In this document: in pieces, positions 35,096 to 46,924 of the stretch | Layout of the letters: each line of letters opens with the position of its first letter | Numbering within the stretch: position 1 is the stretch's first letter | Assembly (NCBI RefSeq): GCF_000247695.1 | Contig: NW_004624854.1 | Span: 4,628,322 to 4,692,321, forward strand | Length of the DNA: 64,000 nucleotides | Direction: 5' to 3' | DNA from: Heterocephalus glaber | Lineage: Eukaryota > Chordata > Mammalia > Rodentia > Bathyergidae | Translations under genes and position numbers: made by a program | The notes under the pieces: generated by a model | The model's input: only the letters and a program-made list of their open reading frames with translations | Database searches by the model: none | Told to the model about the DNA's origin: nothing

Positions 35096-36464
35096 AAAAT
35101 ATAACATTGTCTGAAACCCTCATGGTTATTTTCATTTCATCCTGATCTGAAGAATAACAGTTTTTTAGATTATTTATCTGGACAGAGTGATTCTTCCTAT
35201 TTCCTCTCCGGATATTTCTTGTGGTTTATGTGGCACATTTTCACATTTGCTTACCTTGGTCATACATTCCTTGAGAACAAGCAGGCTGTCTGTTTTAGTG
35301 AAGCATAAGCCATGCTTGGGAGGACTCTGGGTAGACCCTCCCAGGCTACCCACCATTACAAGCATGGTTAGACAGTGGGAACACTTCACTCTAAGCTTGT
35401 CAGCCTCACCCACATTCTGTTTCTCCCCACCACAAAACATGGCTTGAGCCAAGAAAGGAATTTACCTTGGATTTCGTAAAGCTGTCTAGCCAATAATATC
35501 ACCCATAACAACTTTTGAAAGCCTTAAGTATAATAGACACAACTTAACTGGCATCTAATCATGTTAGGTCAGCAAAATCAAGGCAGGCAGCCAGGCTGGT
35601 AATGTTTCCACTGGAATTTCTCTTGTCCGTGAGTCTCTCAGAGCTCCCCATGAGGAGTACCACTGTCCTGTTTGCCCAACATAAAATCACAGCATGAAAC
35701 CATGTAGTCATCTGTGCTCTCTCCACCACCACCTCATCCTTCCTACCTTCTTCTCTCCACCCCTCTCAAAGTCACCAGTGAGACCTCTACTGTCCTCACT
35801 CCAGTTCCCAGGGAGCTAACAATCTCATCAGTTCCCAGCGGGAAGCAAGGGTCAGACAGCTCTCCTGTATTCCTTCTTTTTCTGCAAAGATTACCTGATA
35901 TAGGTGGCAAGAACATCAAATCCAAATGTGTGAATTTTGAGAAAAAGAAATTAAAACACTATATCCCAGAGGGACAAAAGAATATTACAATTGTTCCGGG
36001 CCTTGAAGAGGAAGTAGCCACTCCTGTGATGATTATTAGATAACTCAACTCAAGACAAAGTGGATTCCTGAGGGAATGTGCTAGGCTTTTAATCAAGTGA
36101 GTACAAGTTTGGGATTTTCAAATCTTGTTCCTTTGACGTGTGTCCATCACCTTCCAGCTCCTCCTGCTGCTGCTGTTGACACAGCTGTGGTTTCCTTCCC
36201 AACCCAGACCCTAGAGTCTTACCCCAGGCAGCTGGGCCTCCACCCACACAGCTTCATGAAACATTCAGAGATGTCCCTGCTGGGTGACATGTGTGTGTAC
36301 CCCTGCACAATACCTCTGCCAGATGTCACCTCAGCTCACCTCAGTGGCCTGAGTAGGACAGACCAGCAACGAGGCAAGGGAGGTGGCTGTTCTGCCAGCC
36401 CTGTGTACATGGGTTTTAGCAACATAGGTTGGGCCTGTCTAGAAGCCAGAAGTGATTATTACTA
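35096..36464. other. Unique sequence, nothing recognised
   Basis: Around 35260-35300 'cattccttgagaacaagcag' recalls an L2 3' end, but too briefly to call. The 109- and 123-codon frames at 35714-36043 and 36097-36468 have no family features. Confidence 0.45.
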
Positions 36465-36770
36465 CTAATAACAGCTATCATTTATTAAATTCCCACCAGG
36501 TGCCAGCTGCTTTCTATATGAAAAAATGATGAGAGGTGACATTTGTTGAGTTGCTTATTGTATGCAGGACTGTTATAGATGCATTACATGTGTTTGCTCA
36601 TTTAATCCCTTTCCTCCCCCAGCTACCCAAAAGGGTTGATACTAATTTTTTAACGTCAGATGTATGAAGAGACTGAGATGCTGACAGGCTCCGTAACCTG
36701 CCAGGGCCATGTAGTCATGTGCTATGCAGCTGGAACACAGCGTGGACACCCTACTCCAACAACCATACCT
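36465..36770 (-). repeat. MIR SINE relics, antisense
   Basis: A reversed MIR end ('tcatttattaaattcccacc', then 'aggtgccagctgctt') is followed by a fuller reversed MIR: 'gctcatttaatccctttcc', then 'gtaacctgccagggcc' and 'atgctatgcagctggaacac'-like wording. Possibly two overlapping insertions. Confidence 0.6.
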
Positions 36771-36774
36771 TTGT

Positions 36775-36905
36775 TTCATTATCTGCCCCGATTTTAATGC
36801 TTCTAACGACCCTGATTTTATTCCCAGTTCATGGATGGGGAAACTGAGGTTCAGTGATCCCAGTGTAGCAAGTAGTTGAGTCCTGCTCAGACCACTGACC
36901 TCCAA
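36775..36905 (-). repeat. MIR SINE relic, antisense
   Basis: 'gatggggaaactgaggttca' and 'gtagcaagtagttgagtcct' match a reversed MIR core. It sits directly after the previous MIR in the same orientation. Confidence 0.65.
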
Positions 36906-39900
36906 ACCTCAGCTCCTGGCTACAGAGCTCTGTTAGCTCAAAGCCCAACAGCTGTGTGCCCTGAACAAAGAGTTCAGCCATGCAAGTTCTCTTCAAGAGC
37001 TACCATCTTCTCTCTTTTCCATTTTCTAAGCTGATTTTATCTCTGATTCCCTCCGGGGGCCCATCTCCCCCTACCCACCTTCTCCCTCTCTTCCTCCCAC
37101 CACGAAACCCTCCTTTGCCTCTTTCCTGGGGGCCTCAGTGAAGGAACTGACGGATTATCCCTTTGTAAGCCGCCATGGCCTAGCACAGCCCTCAGTGCGG
37201 CAGATCCTGGTCCTCGCGGGATGCAGGTCTCAGCCCGGCCTCGCAGCCCCTAAGGGAGAGTTTCACGTCTCACGGCTCAGGTGCAGGTGGCTCGCCTGAT
37301 GTTCTCCGGCCCAGCCAGGCACTACTCTCTCTTCAGCAACAGACCCGCATGGCACAGAGGATCTTTCCGGCAGAAACTTCCGGTCAGGGGGAGGGAGGGC
37401 CTTCCGAGCCGAGAGGCTTTTGTTCCCCCTCCTACTATTGTATAGGAAGGACTTGGGTAGAGATTTTATTTATATAGACTTTAAAGCAAGGCTCTTTCAA
37501 ATGCCCTTCTCTTGCATTAAATTTAGAGATTTTGTCTTAAACACAGCAACAACAAAACTAAAACCGTGTGGTTCACTACCATAAAACTAACTAAATTGCA
37601 ATTTTCCTTTTGTGGGGGTTGTTAAATATATTCACACACCCCCACAAGGAAACAAGAAGTGTCGGAGCTCATCCGGCCATTGTTGGCTGGGGTCAGGCTG
37701 CGTGCGACTCTCAGGTGCATCGAGGGCCCATCCTGGGGATCACCTAAAGTTTTAAAGACACCATTTTTTTTTACCAGTACAATGAAAGTTACGTTTTGAA
37801 AGAATCAAGCATTTTCTCTACATTTCCATGAGCTTCTTTCCAATCATATTCAACATGAGAAAGCTAAAAATCCTAATGATCAGAAAAATACATTAAAAAG
37901 GGAGAAAGTAAAAGATTAATTCTTAAGGCCAAGAAGGTTGAGCATTAAGCATTTTGAACTGCTACACCTCATACAAGGAAGGAAGAGACCTCCCCAAAGA
38001 GACTCCACAATTGGCAAGGACAACCCATGGAACCGTAAATAAAGCTGGAATAAATACTAATGTATGCCCTGCCTCTTTTAAAACTGCAGAGATTTCTTGC
38101 AAAATTCTTATTAGTAATAAATTCCCCATGCTACCCTGGTGACCTTCTAGTTTAAAATTTTCAGTTATTTTTTTTCCAGCCAAATTTGGACATGTTCTGA
38201 AGGTTTTATCTGAACATTTTTTTCCCCAGATATTCCTCTGGCTGCCATTTGCATAGTCATTTGCATAATTTTATTCTTGATAAAGCTCTGGTTCTCTGAA
38301 GAAGAAAATTAGCAATTATTATTTTGCCACAGAATGAATGATAGCACAGGCTGTTAGCTATCCCTAACAACTTTTGAAAGAGGGCATAAAAATAATATGA
38401 AGACCTGTGGGATTAAAAAACTACCACCCCATCCAAAGGGCGGATGCAAGTCATTTGGAGTGATTTGGGGTAGCCAAGGCAGGTCTGGAGGAGGCTGAAG
38501 GGGGAGCTGTCAGTTGCTAGCAAGGAAGGAGAGGAGGCAGATTATTTCGAGCAAACCATTTAATGAGGGCTTTGTTAGCAGGGAGGGCTGTGGAGCTGGA
38601 TGGCAGCTGGCACTTAAGAGGCTCATTATTAAGGCAACATAATTCTGTCCATCTGTGAGCTTGGAAGGGGGCAGTAATGGCTCGCTCCAGCCCAAAGCCC
38701 CTCTCGGCTCTAATTACAACTTTCCCTCACTGAGCAACACCACATACATGCATGCGACACCCATACGCTTACCCATTTCTGTTTCACGCTGAGGGAGGGT
38801 TTCTTTTCAATAACCTCAACACTTGTTCTGGTGACCCCACATCTTCTCGAAGCCATTAGGGAAGCAGGCCTCTCCAGGTCCAGAGAAAGACGAGCCCAGC
38901 TGCTCCTGGTCCCCCGGGTACGAAGACAGGAATCAAGTCACAGCATTGGCAGGAGACCGCAGACCACCACAGGGCGAGGAGAGAGAGCGGAGCGGAGGTG
39001 TCACAACCAGAACTCGAGACACCTTGGCGTCCTGGTGGATGGAAAAGTCCAAGAGCCATCAGCCCTGGTCTCTCGATGGGATAATAGGAAACTTAATCAG
39101 AGGACCCTTTCAACCAATTCAGACTTCATTTTATCACCTAAGTTTGAAGCATTCAGAAAATGAAAAAAACAAAGCAAAGCTCTAGTTCCATTAACCAGAA
39201 TATAAACAAAATGCCAGTGAGCATGGGATCATTCTGGGCCCTCCACACCTCATGGGGAGCTGACGCCGCCTCCCCAGTGTCTGCCTTCTGCCTTCCGGGT
39301 CGCACTCAGTCGCTGTCACCTGCCAGGCTTCTTCTCTTCAACTTCATTTCTTTTTTAAAATGTTCTTGTGGGCGACACGTGTTTGAGTCCATCATGGTTA
39401 CTACATGCATTGTGGGGAATTGGTACACGTACACAACACATCTCGGTTCTCTTTCCCCCTTCTGTTCCACCACTGCTTTTCCCTTTGCCACCATCGGGTT
39501 CACTTATTTACTGTGAAAGCCCTAGTAAGGTTAATTATCACCCACCAGAGGGACAAGCAGACGCAGAGGCCAGGAAACACACACAACGCCTGAAACGATC
39601 GTCTCTGGGGAACATCAGTGTGAGGCTGGACGGCACCACCAAGCGGGGTGACCAGAGAGTGTCTCCCCCTCAGCACAAACCCAGGAGGCCTCGGTGGTGA
39701 AAATCCTTCCCTCTCTTCCCTCCTTGCTTCTTCCTTCCAAACGCGCCCCCAGCCTCTGTCTGCAGACCAGCGGCTTCTACACACTTGCCCTAGACAGCTA
39801 CGACTACAGTTTCCTCCCTCCCTCCCTCCATGCCACACACGTGCATACGCGCACGTAGAGATAGTGTGGTAAATACTAACGTTTTCGGTTATATAAACGT

Positions 39901-41465
39901 ACTTTACAGTCGTGGACCATTATTTAAAACACAGATTTTCATGAAGACCTCAAGGACTCGCTTCTCTGGTGGTCTGGAAGCTGCTGTCGGTGCTTGGGAA
40001 GGCCCACTGTGAGGCCGAGTGTCAAATACAGTAATAAACACTGGCGGGCCTGTAATTCCCCACCGCCAGAGAGCAAACCTCTCATAAGGTCTGCTCTTCC
40101 TCCCCGCTCTCTTCTCCTAATAAGGGGTCTTGCACTGCAAGCCAAGTGGCTGAGACGGAACCTGGACTATACCTTGGACCCTGAAAAGCAACAGTTCTCA
40201 AAGGAGGAGGTGCAGGCACCTGACCTCCCAGAGCCAAACCACAGGAACAGGCGCTTTTGCATGCTGATACAGCAGCCATTTCCCTTCCCTCCCAGCCCCC
40301 TTTTAAAGCAATGGGGACCCCATTTCATTCCCGAGGCCACACTTCTCCCACACTACTGAAGGATGAATCTCCGCGGATCTACGCCCCAACTGTGGTGGTA
40401 CAATTTTCCTTGCCAGTGCATTTTCAGCATGGGCATGCAATCTAGGTCTGACCAGTAAGCTGTTAGCAAATATATGCTGGGCGTCTTAGAGCGTGGTTCC
40501 TTTACTCTTGAAGGAAAAGATTAAAAGCCACGAAAGAGAAAATCTTTTCATGTCTATGTGTAACAGCTGGAGCTGCAGCAGCCAACTCGTTTCTATGAGG
40601 AAGGGATATACAGGAAGACAGGGCAGAGGGAAAACATGGAAAAATCCTGAGTCTTTGATGTCATCATTTACCTCTGAATTAACCAACCTTGGTGCCACTT
40701 TGGCACTTACTTTTTCTGAGAGAAAATAATTTTACCCTTATTTAAGCCAGGTGAGTTGGATTTTTTTTGGTTTCGTGTGTCCAAAGCATCCTGCTATGAC
40801 ATCACTGCGATGTCGCTCAGAGGCAACTTTATGAGGGAAGGGATCCCAAGGCAGCCAGGAGCTCACAGTTTAATGGCGGTCACTCCCAACAGCCACTTGT
40901 GCTGTCTCTTGTGCATAGACCTACATTCGGTTCAAAGGTAGCAGAGGGACCTTTTCAGGAAATGACAAAGATGCCATAGTGAGTATTAAAAAGGCTGAGT
41001 TGTCTCAAAAGAGCTCTATTCCACCCTGCCCTTTCCCTCTGTCCAGCCCCGGGGCTTCCAACTCAGCAAGGCAGCTCTGTCCTGACCTGTCCCTGCTGCT
41101 GGTAATATCTGTTTCCCATAGCAACCAGCAATCAATGGGGTGGGGGTGGCCAGAAGCCCTCATGTCATGGAGCAATGAGAACATGAAATCATCTTCTCCA
41201 CCTCCTGACAGCTGGGCCCCAACTCCCCTTTTGTGGCATGAGTAATGTCCTTTGGTTGTTAATTATAAAATAGGATCGACCCACATGATTTACCAGCTGA
41301 TTTTCCTTCAAAATATTACAGAGGGGAAAAAAAAATCCTGTGGATGAATTACTTATCTCTCAGGTCCTCTTCCAGGGGCCAAAATTTGGGCAGTTGAATT
41401 AACGTGTGTTTGGGTGCTCTTTGTTCCTAAGTCTCCATTTTGGATCATTGATATTAATCCAGTTT
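36906..41465. other. Transposon-poor unique stretch
   Basis: About 4.5 kb in which I recognise no transposon except a doubtful reversed L1-like passage at 39340-39500. CpG-rich patches occur at 37140-37420 (about 16 CpG), 38880-39030 and 39590-39870. Overlapping frames up to 121 codons have no family features. Together with the block at 38170-38740 this looks like regulatory rather than coding DNA. Confidence 0.45.
38170..38740. promoter_or_regulatory. Candidate enhancer with paired POU octamers
   Basis: Two perfect octamers ATTTGCAT lie at 38247-38254 and 38259-38266, 12 bp apart and in the same orientation. They are followed by ATTA/TAAT cores (gcataattt, tagcaattattatt, ctcattattaagg, tctaattacaac). 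The block is free of transposons. POU factors bind the octamer, but which factor, if any, acts here is unknown. Confidence 0.38.
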
Positions 41466-41645
41466 AAGGCTCAGCAACTGGTGATGTGACCTTAAAGAAT
41501 TTACTTAAGGTCTTTAAGCCTCAATTTCCTAGTAAAATTAGACTAACAATTGTGTTACTGAGAGTCACTAAGATATTGTGGTTGAAGTGCATGGCCTGGT
41601 GCTTGGCAAGAAGCAAGCGGTCAATAAATATTAACTATGGTTCTA
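41466..41645 (+). repeat. MIR SINE relic
   Basis: The core order 'gatgtgaccttaaagaattt', 'tctttaagcctcaatttcct', 'catggcctggtgcttggca' and 'gcggtcaataaatattaact' is a sense MIR. Confidence 0.75.
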
Positions 41646-43699
41646 CTGAGTCATTGTTGCTAATGATTATGCAAAAATGTGGCCAAAGAGACATGAATTT
41701 ACTTTTGTCATGGTCCTTCTTTCCCTTCCTTAGATCACAAAATGGAGAAGAATTCAGCCCGATATTGAAGAATGAAGAAATGTCAAATTCATGCTAAATC
41801 TAAGCACTAGATCTGACAGGCATAATTTTAGTACTATAAAGGGTTAGATTAAAAGTTTATTCCAAAATACTTCTTCAAGTCAGAAATCTAAAGCCTTTTC
41901 TTTGATAGTTATAATAATCTTCCCTGCCTTGTGTCAAGAAAGACAATGGAGAGCCCAGGCAGCCAGAATCCCCGAGACTTTTCTCGCTTATCTTACTAAA
42001 TGTTGTACAACCCAGAGACGAAATTAATTCCACAAGGGGGAGACAGGGCCATGATGAATTTCCTCAGGGACTGCAAAAAAGAAGAAAGCCGTTGGAGGAC
42101 TTCTTGAATTTTCCAGAGACATTTTAGGGCCAGTCAGGTCACTTGCTCTTCCTTTAATCCCACCATTCAGTGGGCCGGAGAGAAAAAGCTAGAAGGCCAG
42201 GGAAAGTGAAGCTTGGTTCCCAAGCAGACCTTTTAACAAAGACAACAAGCAGCTTCCAACTCACCTTTGCACCTCCAGCTTAGCCTGTGACGCCCCCATA
42301 TGCGACCCTCTCTTTCTACTAGCAAACCAACTTCCTGTTCCCCCTTCACTCCCTGTTCTCAGGCCTTCCCTTAGTCCTTCTGGGGGAAGAACTAAATCCC
42401 CTGCTGCTGGCCAGGAGTGTTTCTACTAGACAGCTGACAGCCTGTGAGATTTCCAGCTGGCAAGCAGGGAGGAGCCCAGAGCTCAGGAAGCAGAAGGGAG
42501 AGTTGAAAGCCGTGCTGTGGATCCCCAGGACACGAGTGACGACAACACAGCTGCCATGTTTGCTGCTTCCCCTCAGCTCCAAGTTGCTTTGTTTCTGTGT
42601 GCTAGAGTGGGCCTTCCCGGAAGGGAGAGGATCTGGCTTTGGTTAGTCCCCCAGTGCCCAGGAAGTCTGCCCCTTCATCGGGCTGCCATGTATGCCTCTA
42701 AGCCAGGGGAGAATAAGGGCCTGGTTTTCCTGACTCACCATTTCCTACCTGGGGACTTGGGCTTGGTCTCACCAGCAGTTACGTGGGGGTGACCGCATTT
42801 AGATGGGAGAGCTTCATGAGGATTAAATGAGGTCAGACCGCCCCGAGGAGTCCTGAGGGCCTGGAGGATGTTGCTAAGAGACCACGCTGCAGTGCAGGGG
42901 GACCACGAGACACTGCCCTATACATACACACACACACATTTCACACAGACTGGCAGGTTGACCCTCTCTGGATTCCAGTCCTCTTCTTCCTTCCTGAGTT
43001 CCCGTGTGCTAAAGTGCTATCGGGCTGGAGTTTCCAGTCACTAATCAGACTCACTTCCATGGAGCTCACTGGACGCCTCCACCTCACAGCTCCCCTGCCC
43101 ACCCACACTGCAGCCCCACAGTCTGTCCTTCCATAGGATGTGAGTCTGGGTCCCCTGGAGGGAGGGAGCGCCCTTTGGCTTTCAGTTTCAGAACCCCTGC
43201 AGAGGGGATCTGGGACCACTCAGAAGGGCCGAAGCAAGGGGCACTGTGCCCAACAGGCGAAGGGCTGGGCGCAAGTGACAGGTGGGCCTGGGGCTGCAAC
43301 CATGTGGGTACAGGATGCTGCCTGCTTGCCAAGTGCCAGGACTGTTCTATCTTGGCTTCGGCAAGAAGGAAGCTGCGAGGCCTGAGCTAGAATGTCACAG
43401 GCACTGGTCTGGGCATAAGGAGGGGCAGATGCAGAAGCCGGGGTCCGAGGGAAGCTGCAGCCCACAGCCAGCCCTGGCTCTGATGGAGGATGCGGCTGGT
43501 GTGAGCAGTTCATGCCACAGTGCCTGGGGAAGACAAAGAACACACAACACATGACACTCACGTGGACCACACACGCCGTGCATGGTGCCGACTTAGTGGG
43601 TGATGCATACCCTGTTCTTCCAGAGTACTTATTGGCTTTATTTTTGCCTTCTCTCTTTAAAACCTCCTTGTTGTTTGATTTGGATTTAAAATGTTTAAT
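41646..43699. other. Unique sequence, nothing recognised
   Basis: A short (ca)n run lies at about 42927-42940. The 181-codon minus-strand frame 43220-43765 is the longest in the window, but it starts inside an L1 and lacks any family feature. Confidence 0.45.
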
Positions 43700-44160
43700 G
43701 ATGCCAGCACAGCCAAAAGGTGTAAGCAAACCAAGATGTCCATGGACTGGTGAATGGAAAAACAAGTGGTATATACATACAATGGATATTATTCATCCTG
43801 AAAAAGGAAGGAAGTCCTGACATAGGAGACTGCTTGCCTGAGCCTTGAAAGCATTGTGCGAAGCCACGCCTAAGACACAGCAAGTGCCTTAGAAGGAGCA
43901 ACAAAGGAACAAATTCACTGCAGTCCCACTTCTGTGAGGCACCTGTCATCATATTCAGATGCAGGAAGCAGATGGCTGCTGCTGGGGTCCAGGGGGGAGG
44001 CGGTGCTGGTGCTGCTGGATCCCGGTTCGACTGGGGAACATGAAATCCCCGGAGGGTGGAGGTGATGGTTGTACAGTGATGTGAATGTACTCAGTACTCC
44101 TGAACTCCTCACAGAAAAATGACTGAAGTGGTTCATTTTATGCTATAAATATTTTACCAT
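43700..44160 (+). mobile_element. L1M-type 3' fragment
   Basis: 'agatgtccatggactggtga', 'gtggtatatacatacaatgg', 'atattattcatcctgaaaaa' and later 'ggtgatggttgtacagtgat' with 'ttttatgctataaatatttt' form the degraded end of L1 ORF2 and an old L1 3' UTR. Confidence 0.72.
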
Positions 44161-44280
44161 GATGCATTTTATAACATATTTCAAACTTACAGGAAAGCAC
44201 ATATAACAACCACTTGTGTAAGCTCCTGTATTTAATAAGCGCTTACATTTCATCACATTTGCTCCTCTTTTGGGGGGTTT

Positions 44281-44364
44281 GTTTTTTTTTTTGTACCAGG
44301 GATCAAACTCAGGTCCTTACGCTTGCGAGGCAGGAGGGGGAACCACTGAGCTAAATCCTCGCCC
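44281..44364 (-). repeat. ID SINE, antisense, nested in L1
   Basis: A T-run is followed by 'gtaccagggatcaaactcag' (reversed box B) and 'aaccactgagctaaatcctc'. It is young-looking, with a probable short duplication around gctctttt on each side. Confidence 0.9.
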
Positions 44365-44923
44365 AGATGCTCTTTTTTTTGGAAGTAATAAATCATCACA
44401 GATAATTTCCCTCCTGCTCCACCCCTTTCATTCCTCTTTCTCTTCCTTCCCGTGTGTATTTCACATTTTACTACATAGTTACATATAACAGTGCTTTGTG
44501 TTATACTTCAATCAGGCAAAGGACATCCTTGTAGCTTCCTGTTTGTTACTTAACTCTCCTGGAGAGTTTTCCATGGAGATCTATGTAGCGTCTTCATTTT
44601 CCACTCCAGAATCTTATTCCAGCTGCTGAACCCCCGCTGATGGACAGCTGGATTTCTTCCACTTTTTTCTATCACTACGAGTGCTACAGAGGACATTTGT
44701 GAGTGTCACCCCAGTACCTGTGCTGCGGACCCTAAGGTGGAAGTCTGAGTGTCGGTGATGCACTCTCCACTCCACTGCCTGTTGTAACACTCATCTCTAA
44801 AGTAGTTGCAGAGCTTCAATTCCCACCCTCACCGAAAAAGACCTCTTGTTCCCACCCTACCAATCTTTGGTATTATTACTTTCTCCCTCCCATCTTCATG
44901 GGTGTGAAGTGATATCTCCACGA

Positions 44924-45012
44924 ATTTTTTTTTTTTTTTGGGTACCGGGGATCAAACTTGGGTCCTTGCGCTTTCGAAGCAGGCGGCAGAACCACTGAGC
45001 TAAATCCCCGGC
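44924..45012 (-). repeat. Young ID SINE, antisense, with perfect target duplication
   Basis: A T-run leads to ggtaccggggatcaaacttg and to 'ctgagctaaatccccggc', close to consensus. The 15-bp repeat gtgaagtgatatctc flanks it at 44904-44918 and 45013-45027. The reconstructed empty site restores the L1 sequence. Confidence 0.94.
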
Positions 45013-45120
45013 GTGAAGTGATATCTCATTAAGACTCCAGTGTGCATCTCTCCTCAGTCAGTGAGATTAAACAGGTTTTCACAGGTGTACTGGGCATTCT
45101 AGTTTCTCCTCTGATGAATC

Positions 45121-45640
45121 TCTCGCTCGGGACGCTTTAATTTCCAGAAAGGCGAGGACAGCCGGCCTCTTTCATCTCTGCTACCCCTGGCATGTGACAG
45201 GAAGGTATTAGTCGGCGGGGTCAATGAACAGATTGCCGAGCACTCTGATAGGTACCAGGTGAAAGTATGACTTGAAAGCTTGTAAACACAGGCGCCATGA
45301 TCTCCTCTGACTTTAGGGCTCATGGAGGTGGAACTATCTGCCCAGGGCGCAGGGCTACTGAGTGGCGGGCCAGGCCCCAAGCCAGGCGGGCCTCAGACAG
45401 CCCACGCTAGGCCTGCCACAGCATCGGCCTCGCTGAAAGCTTCCGGAGCCAGGACAATGAGCCAGTACAGTAGGATCTGCAATGCTGTTCTAGATTCTTT
45501 AGCTTAGCTGCTTTATCTTGATTAAATCTCTCAAGAAATACAAATGTTTCTGTGTGTAACGGTGCACTTGCCTTCGGAATACATCAAAGGAGTTCACTGA
45601 TTCGGAGGCCTTGTACCCTACTTAAAACAAAACCCGGCAC
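45121..45640. other. Unique sequence upstream of the CpG-rich block
   Basis: No repeat was recognised. CpG density begins to rise at about 45340. Confidence 0.5.
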
Positions 45641-46360
45641 CAGCTGCTGCTGCGTCCCACCCTCCCTTGGCTCCGCAGCCGCTCTCCTGGGGCAGAGGGC
45701 GCGCCCGTCCGCCCTCGCCATCTCTGGGACACCCCACGCTCGCCTCTGCAGGCCTCAGCTCTGCTCGCCGGCTGCCCTCCCCGTGGATGTCAGCCCGGCC
45801 TTCTAGTTGCTCAGAAACCGCGCTAGTCATTGTGCCGCCTTCCTCCCAGCACGCATCCACCCCTCAGCGAGCCGCTGGCCCCGGCTCCGCAGCGCGCAGC
45901 GACACCCGTGGCTCCCGGCGCCCACCCCGTCCCCGGTGCCCAATCAACTCTGCTTCAGTTTCTCAACTTCTCACTTCTCGCCCCGCCGGCTGCTCACCGC
46001 ACAGCAGCAGATCTTCTTCCTCTTCTGCCCAGAAGCCTGCAACGCCGCTCCTTTGCGTTTCGTCTGAAAACTCGAGTCCTAGCTACGCACAGCGCAGTGG
46101 ACCCGAAGTCCTGGCGACCGGGGAGGCTGATGCAGGAGGACTGCGGCCGCCTCAGCAACACAGTGAGAGCCTGCTAAGAACAACTTGAGCCTTCCCAATG
46201 ATTTCCGGCGCCCATTCCTCCCGAGCTCTCCCCCATCTCACTCCTGTGCAGCCACACGGGCCCCGGTGCTGTCCCCTAGCGCAGTTTCCAGGGTCACGCC
46301 AGCTCGGGGGCTTGCAGATAGGTGCAGAGCTGGTCCCCCGAGAGCCACGCGTACTCCTTC
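45641..46360. promoter_or_regulatory. CpG-island-like block (candidate promoter)
   Basis: I count 29 CpG dinucleotides in 45661-45960, close to the number expected from its base composition, whereas the rest of the window is CpG-depleted. The density continues at about 4-5 per 60 bp to 46360. The block holds a CCAAT box (45940-45944), a ggcgcgcc palindrome near 45698 and a gcggccgc site near 46143. Such islands normally mark promoters. No first exon or TATA element is identifiable, so the direction of transcription is unknown. The 173-codon Ser/Pro-rich frame at 45667-46188 is probably a by-product of base composition. Confidence 0.6.
46120..46176 (+). repeat. B1/composite SINE fragment within the CpG-rich block
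   Basis: 'gggaggctgatgcaggagga' and 'cctcagcaacacagtgagag' are internal B1-type sequence lacking head and tail. It interrupts the island between non-repeat CpG-rich parts. Confidence 0.6.
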
Positions 46361-46489
46361 CAGGCTTTCCCAGGGTCTCGCTTGTCCTAGACATCCATGC
46401 AGAACACCCAATATAACACCTGACGCACAACTGGGCCCCGGCCTCTCCCTCCCCTTGAGGGCTACACGCAGAGCCCGCATGCGCAGAAC

Positions 46490-46880
46490 ACATCTTCAGT
46501 CTCTTTACCGCCCCTCCCCATCTCTAGATCCCCTTCCTATTTGCAAAAGTTCTATCTCCCTGATGCCTATCACCTAGCTTTTATTTTGCTCTTTGAATTC
46601 TTTATACTTTGGATTTCTCATATAAGAAAAATTATGCAATATTTAAGCTCATGTGTCTGATTTATTTCACTTAACATTATGGCCTCAACGTTCATCCATT
46701 TTCCTACAACTGACTCAAATCCGTCCGTCCTTGTGGCAGAGTAGAACTCCATGTTTTCTTTAGCCATTCATTGGTTGCACATATAAGCCACTTCCGTGAT
46801 CTAACTGTTATGAGTCGTGCTGCTAAAAACTCGGACATGCCCATGTTACCATACTATGAGATCCCTAAGCTTTTCAGCAT
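46490..46880 (-). mobile_element. L1 3' fragment, antisense
   Basis: 'tttgcaaaagttctatctcc', 'ttgctctttgaattctttat', 'gatttatttcacttaacatt' and 'gtagaactccatgttttctt' parallel the copy at 12866-13260 base for base over long stretches. Both are reversed L1 3' ends of one family. Confidence 0.8.
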
Positions 46881-46924
46881 CTAGGGTGTCATATCTTAAT
46901 GCTATACAGTTAATTAATAATGCT

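Larger units (their letters stand above)
44161..45120 (-). mobile_element. Ancient L1 fragment, antisense, with two nested IDs
   Basis: 'catatttcaaacttacagga', 'cttcattttccactccagaa', 'ccgctgatggacagctggat' and 'tgaagtgatatctcattaag' match reversed old L1 sequence. It faces the preceding L1, so the two fragments are tail to tail. ID SINEs interrupt it at 44281-44364 and about 44924-45012. Confidence 0.6.

Noticed and set aside
36494..36510. CTCF-like cccaccaggtgccag
   Set aside because: It is part of ordinary MIR wording and has a mismatch at a conserved G.
39340..39500. Possible reversed L1 3' end
   Set aside because: Wording is suggestive but no diagnostic L1 segment could be followed.
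43220..43765. 181-codon minus-strand frame, the longest in the window
   Set aside because: It starts within an L1 3' fragment, has low-complexity Ser/Pro/Cys-rich sequence and no recognisable domain, and a similarly long frame overlaps on the other strand.
45667..46188. 173-codon Ser/Pro-rich frame
   Set aside because: It lies in CpG-rich DNA where stop codons are rare, runs through a B1 fragment, and shows no domain. Kept only as part of the CpG-island observation.
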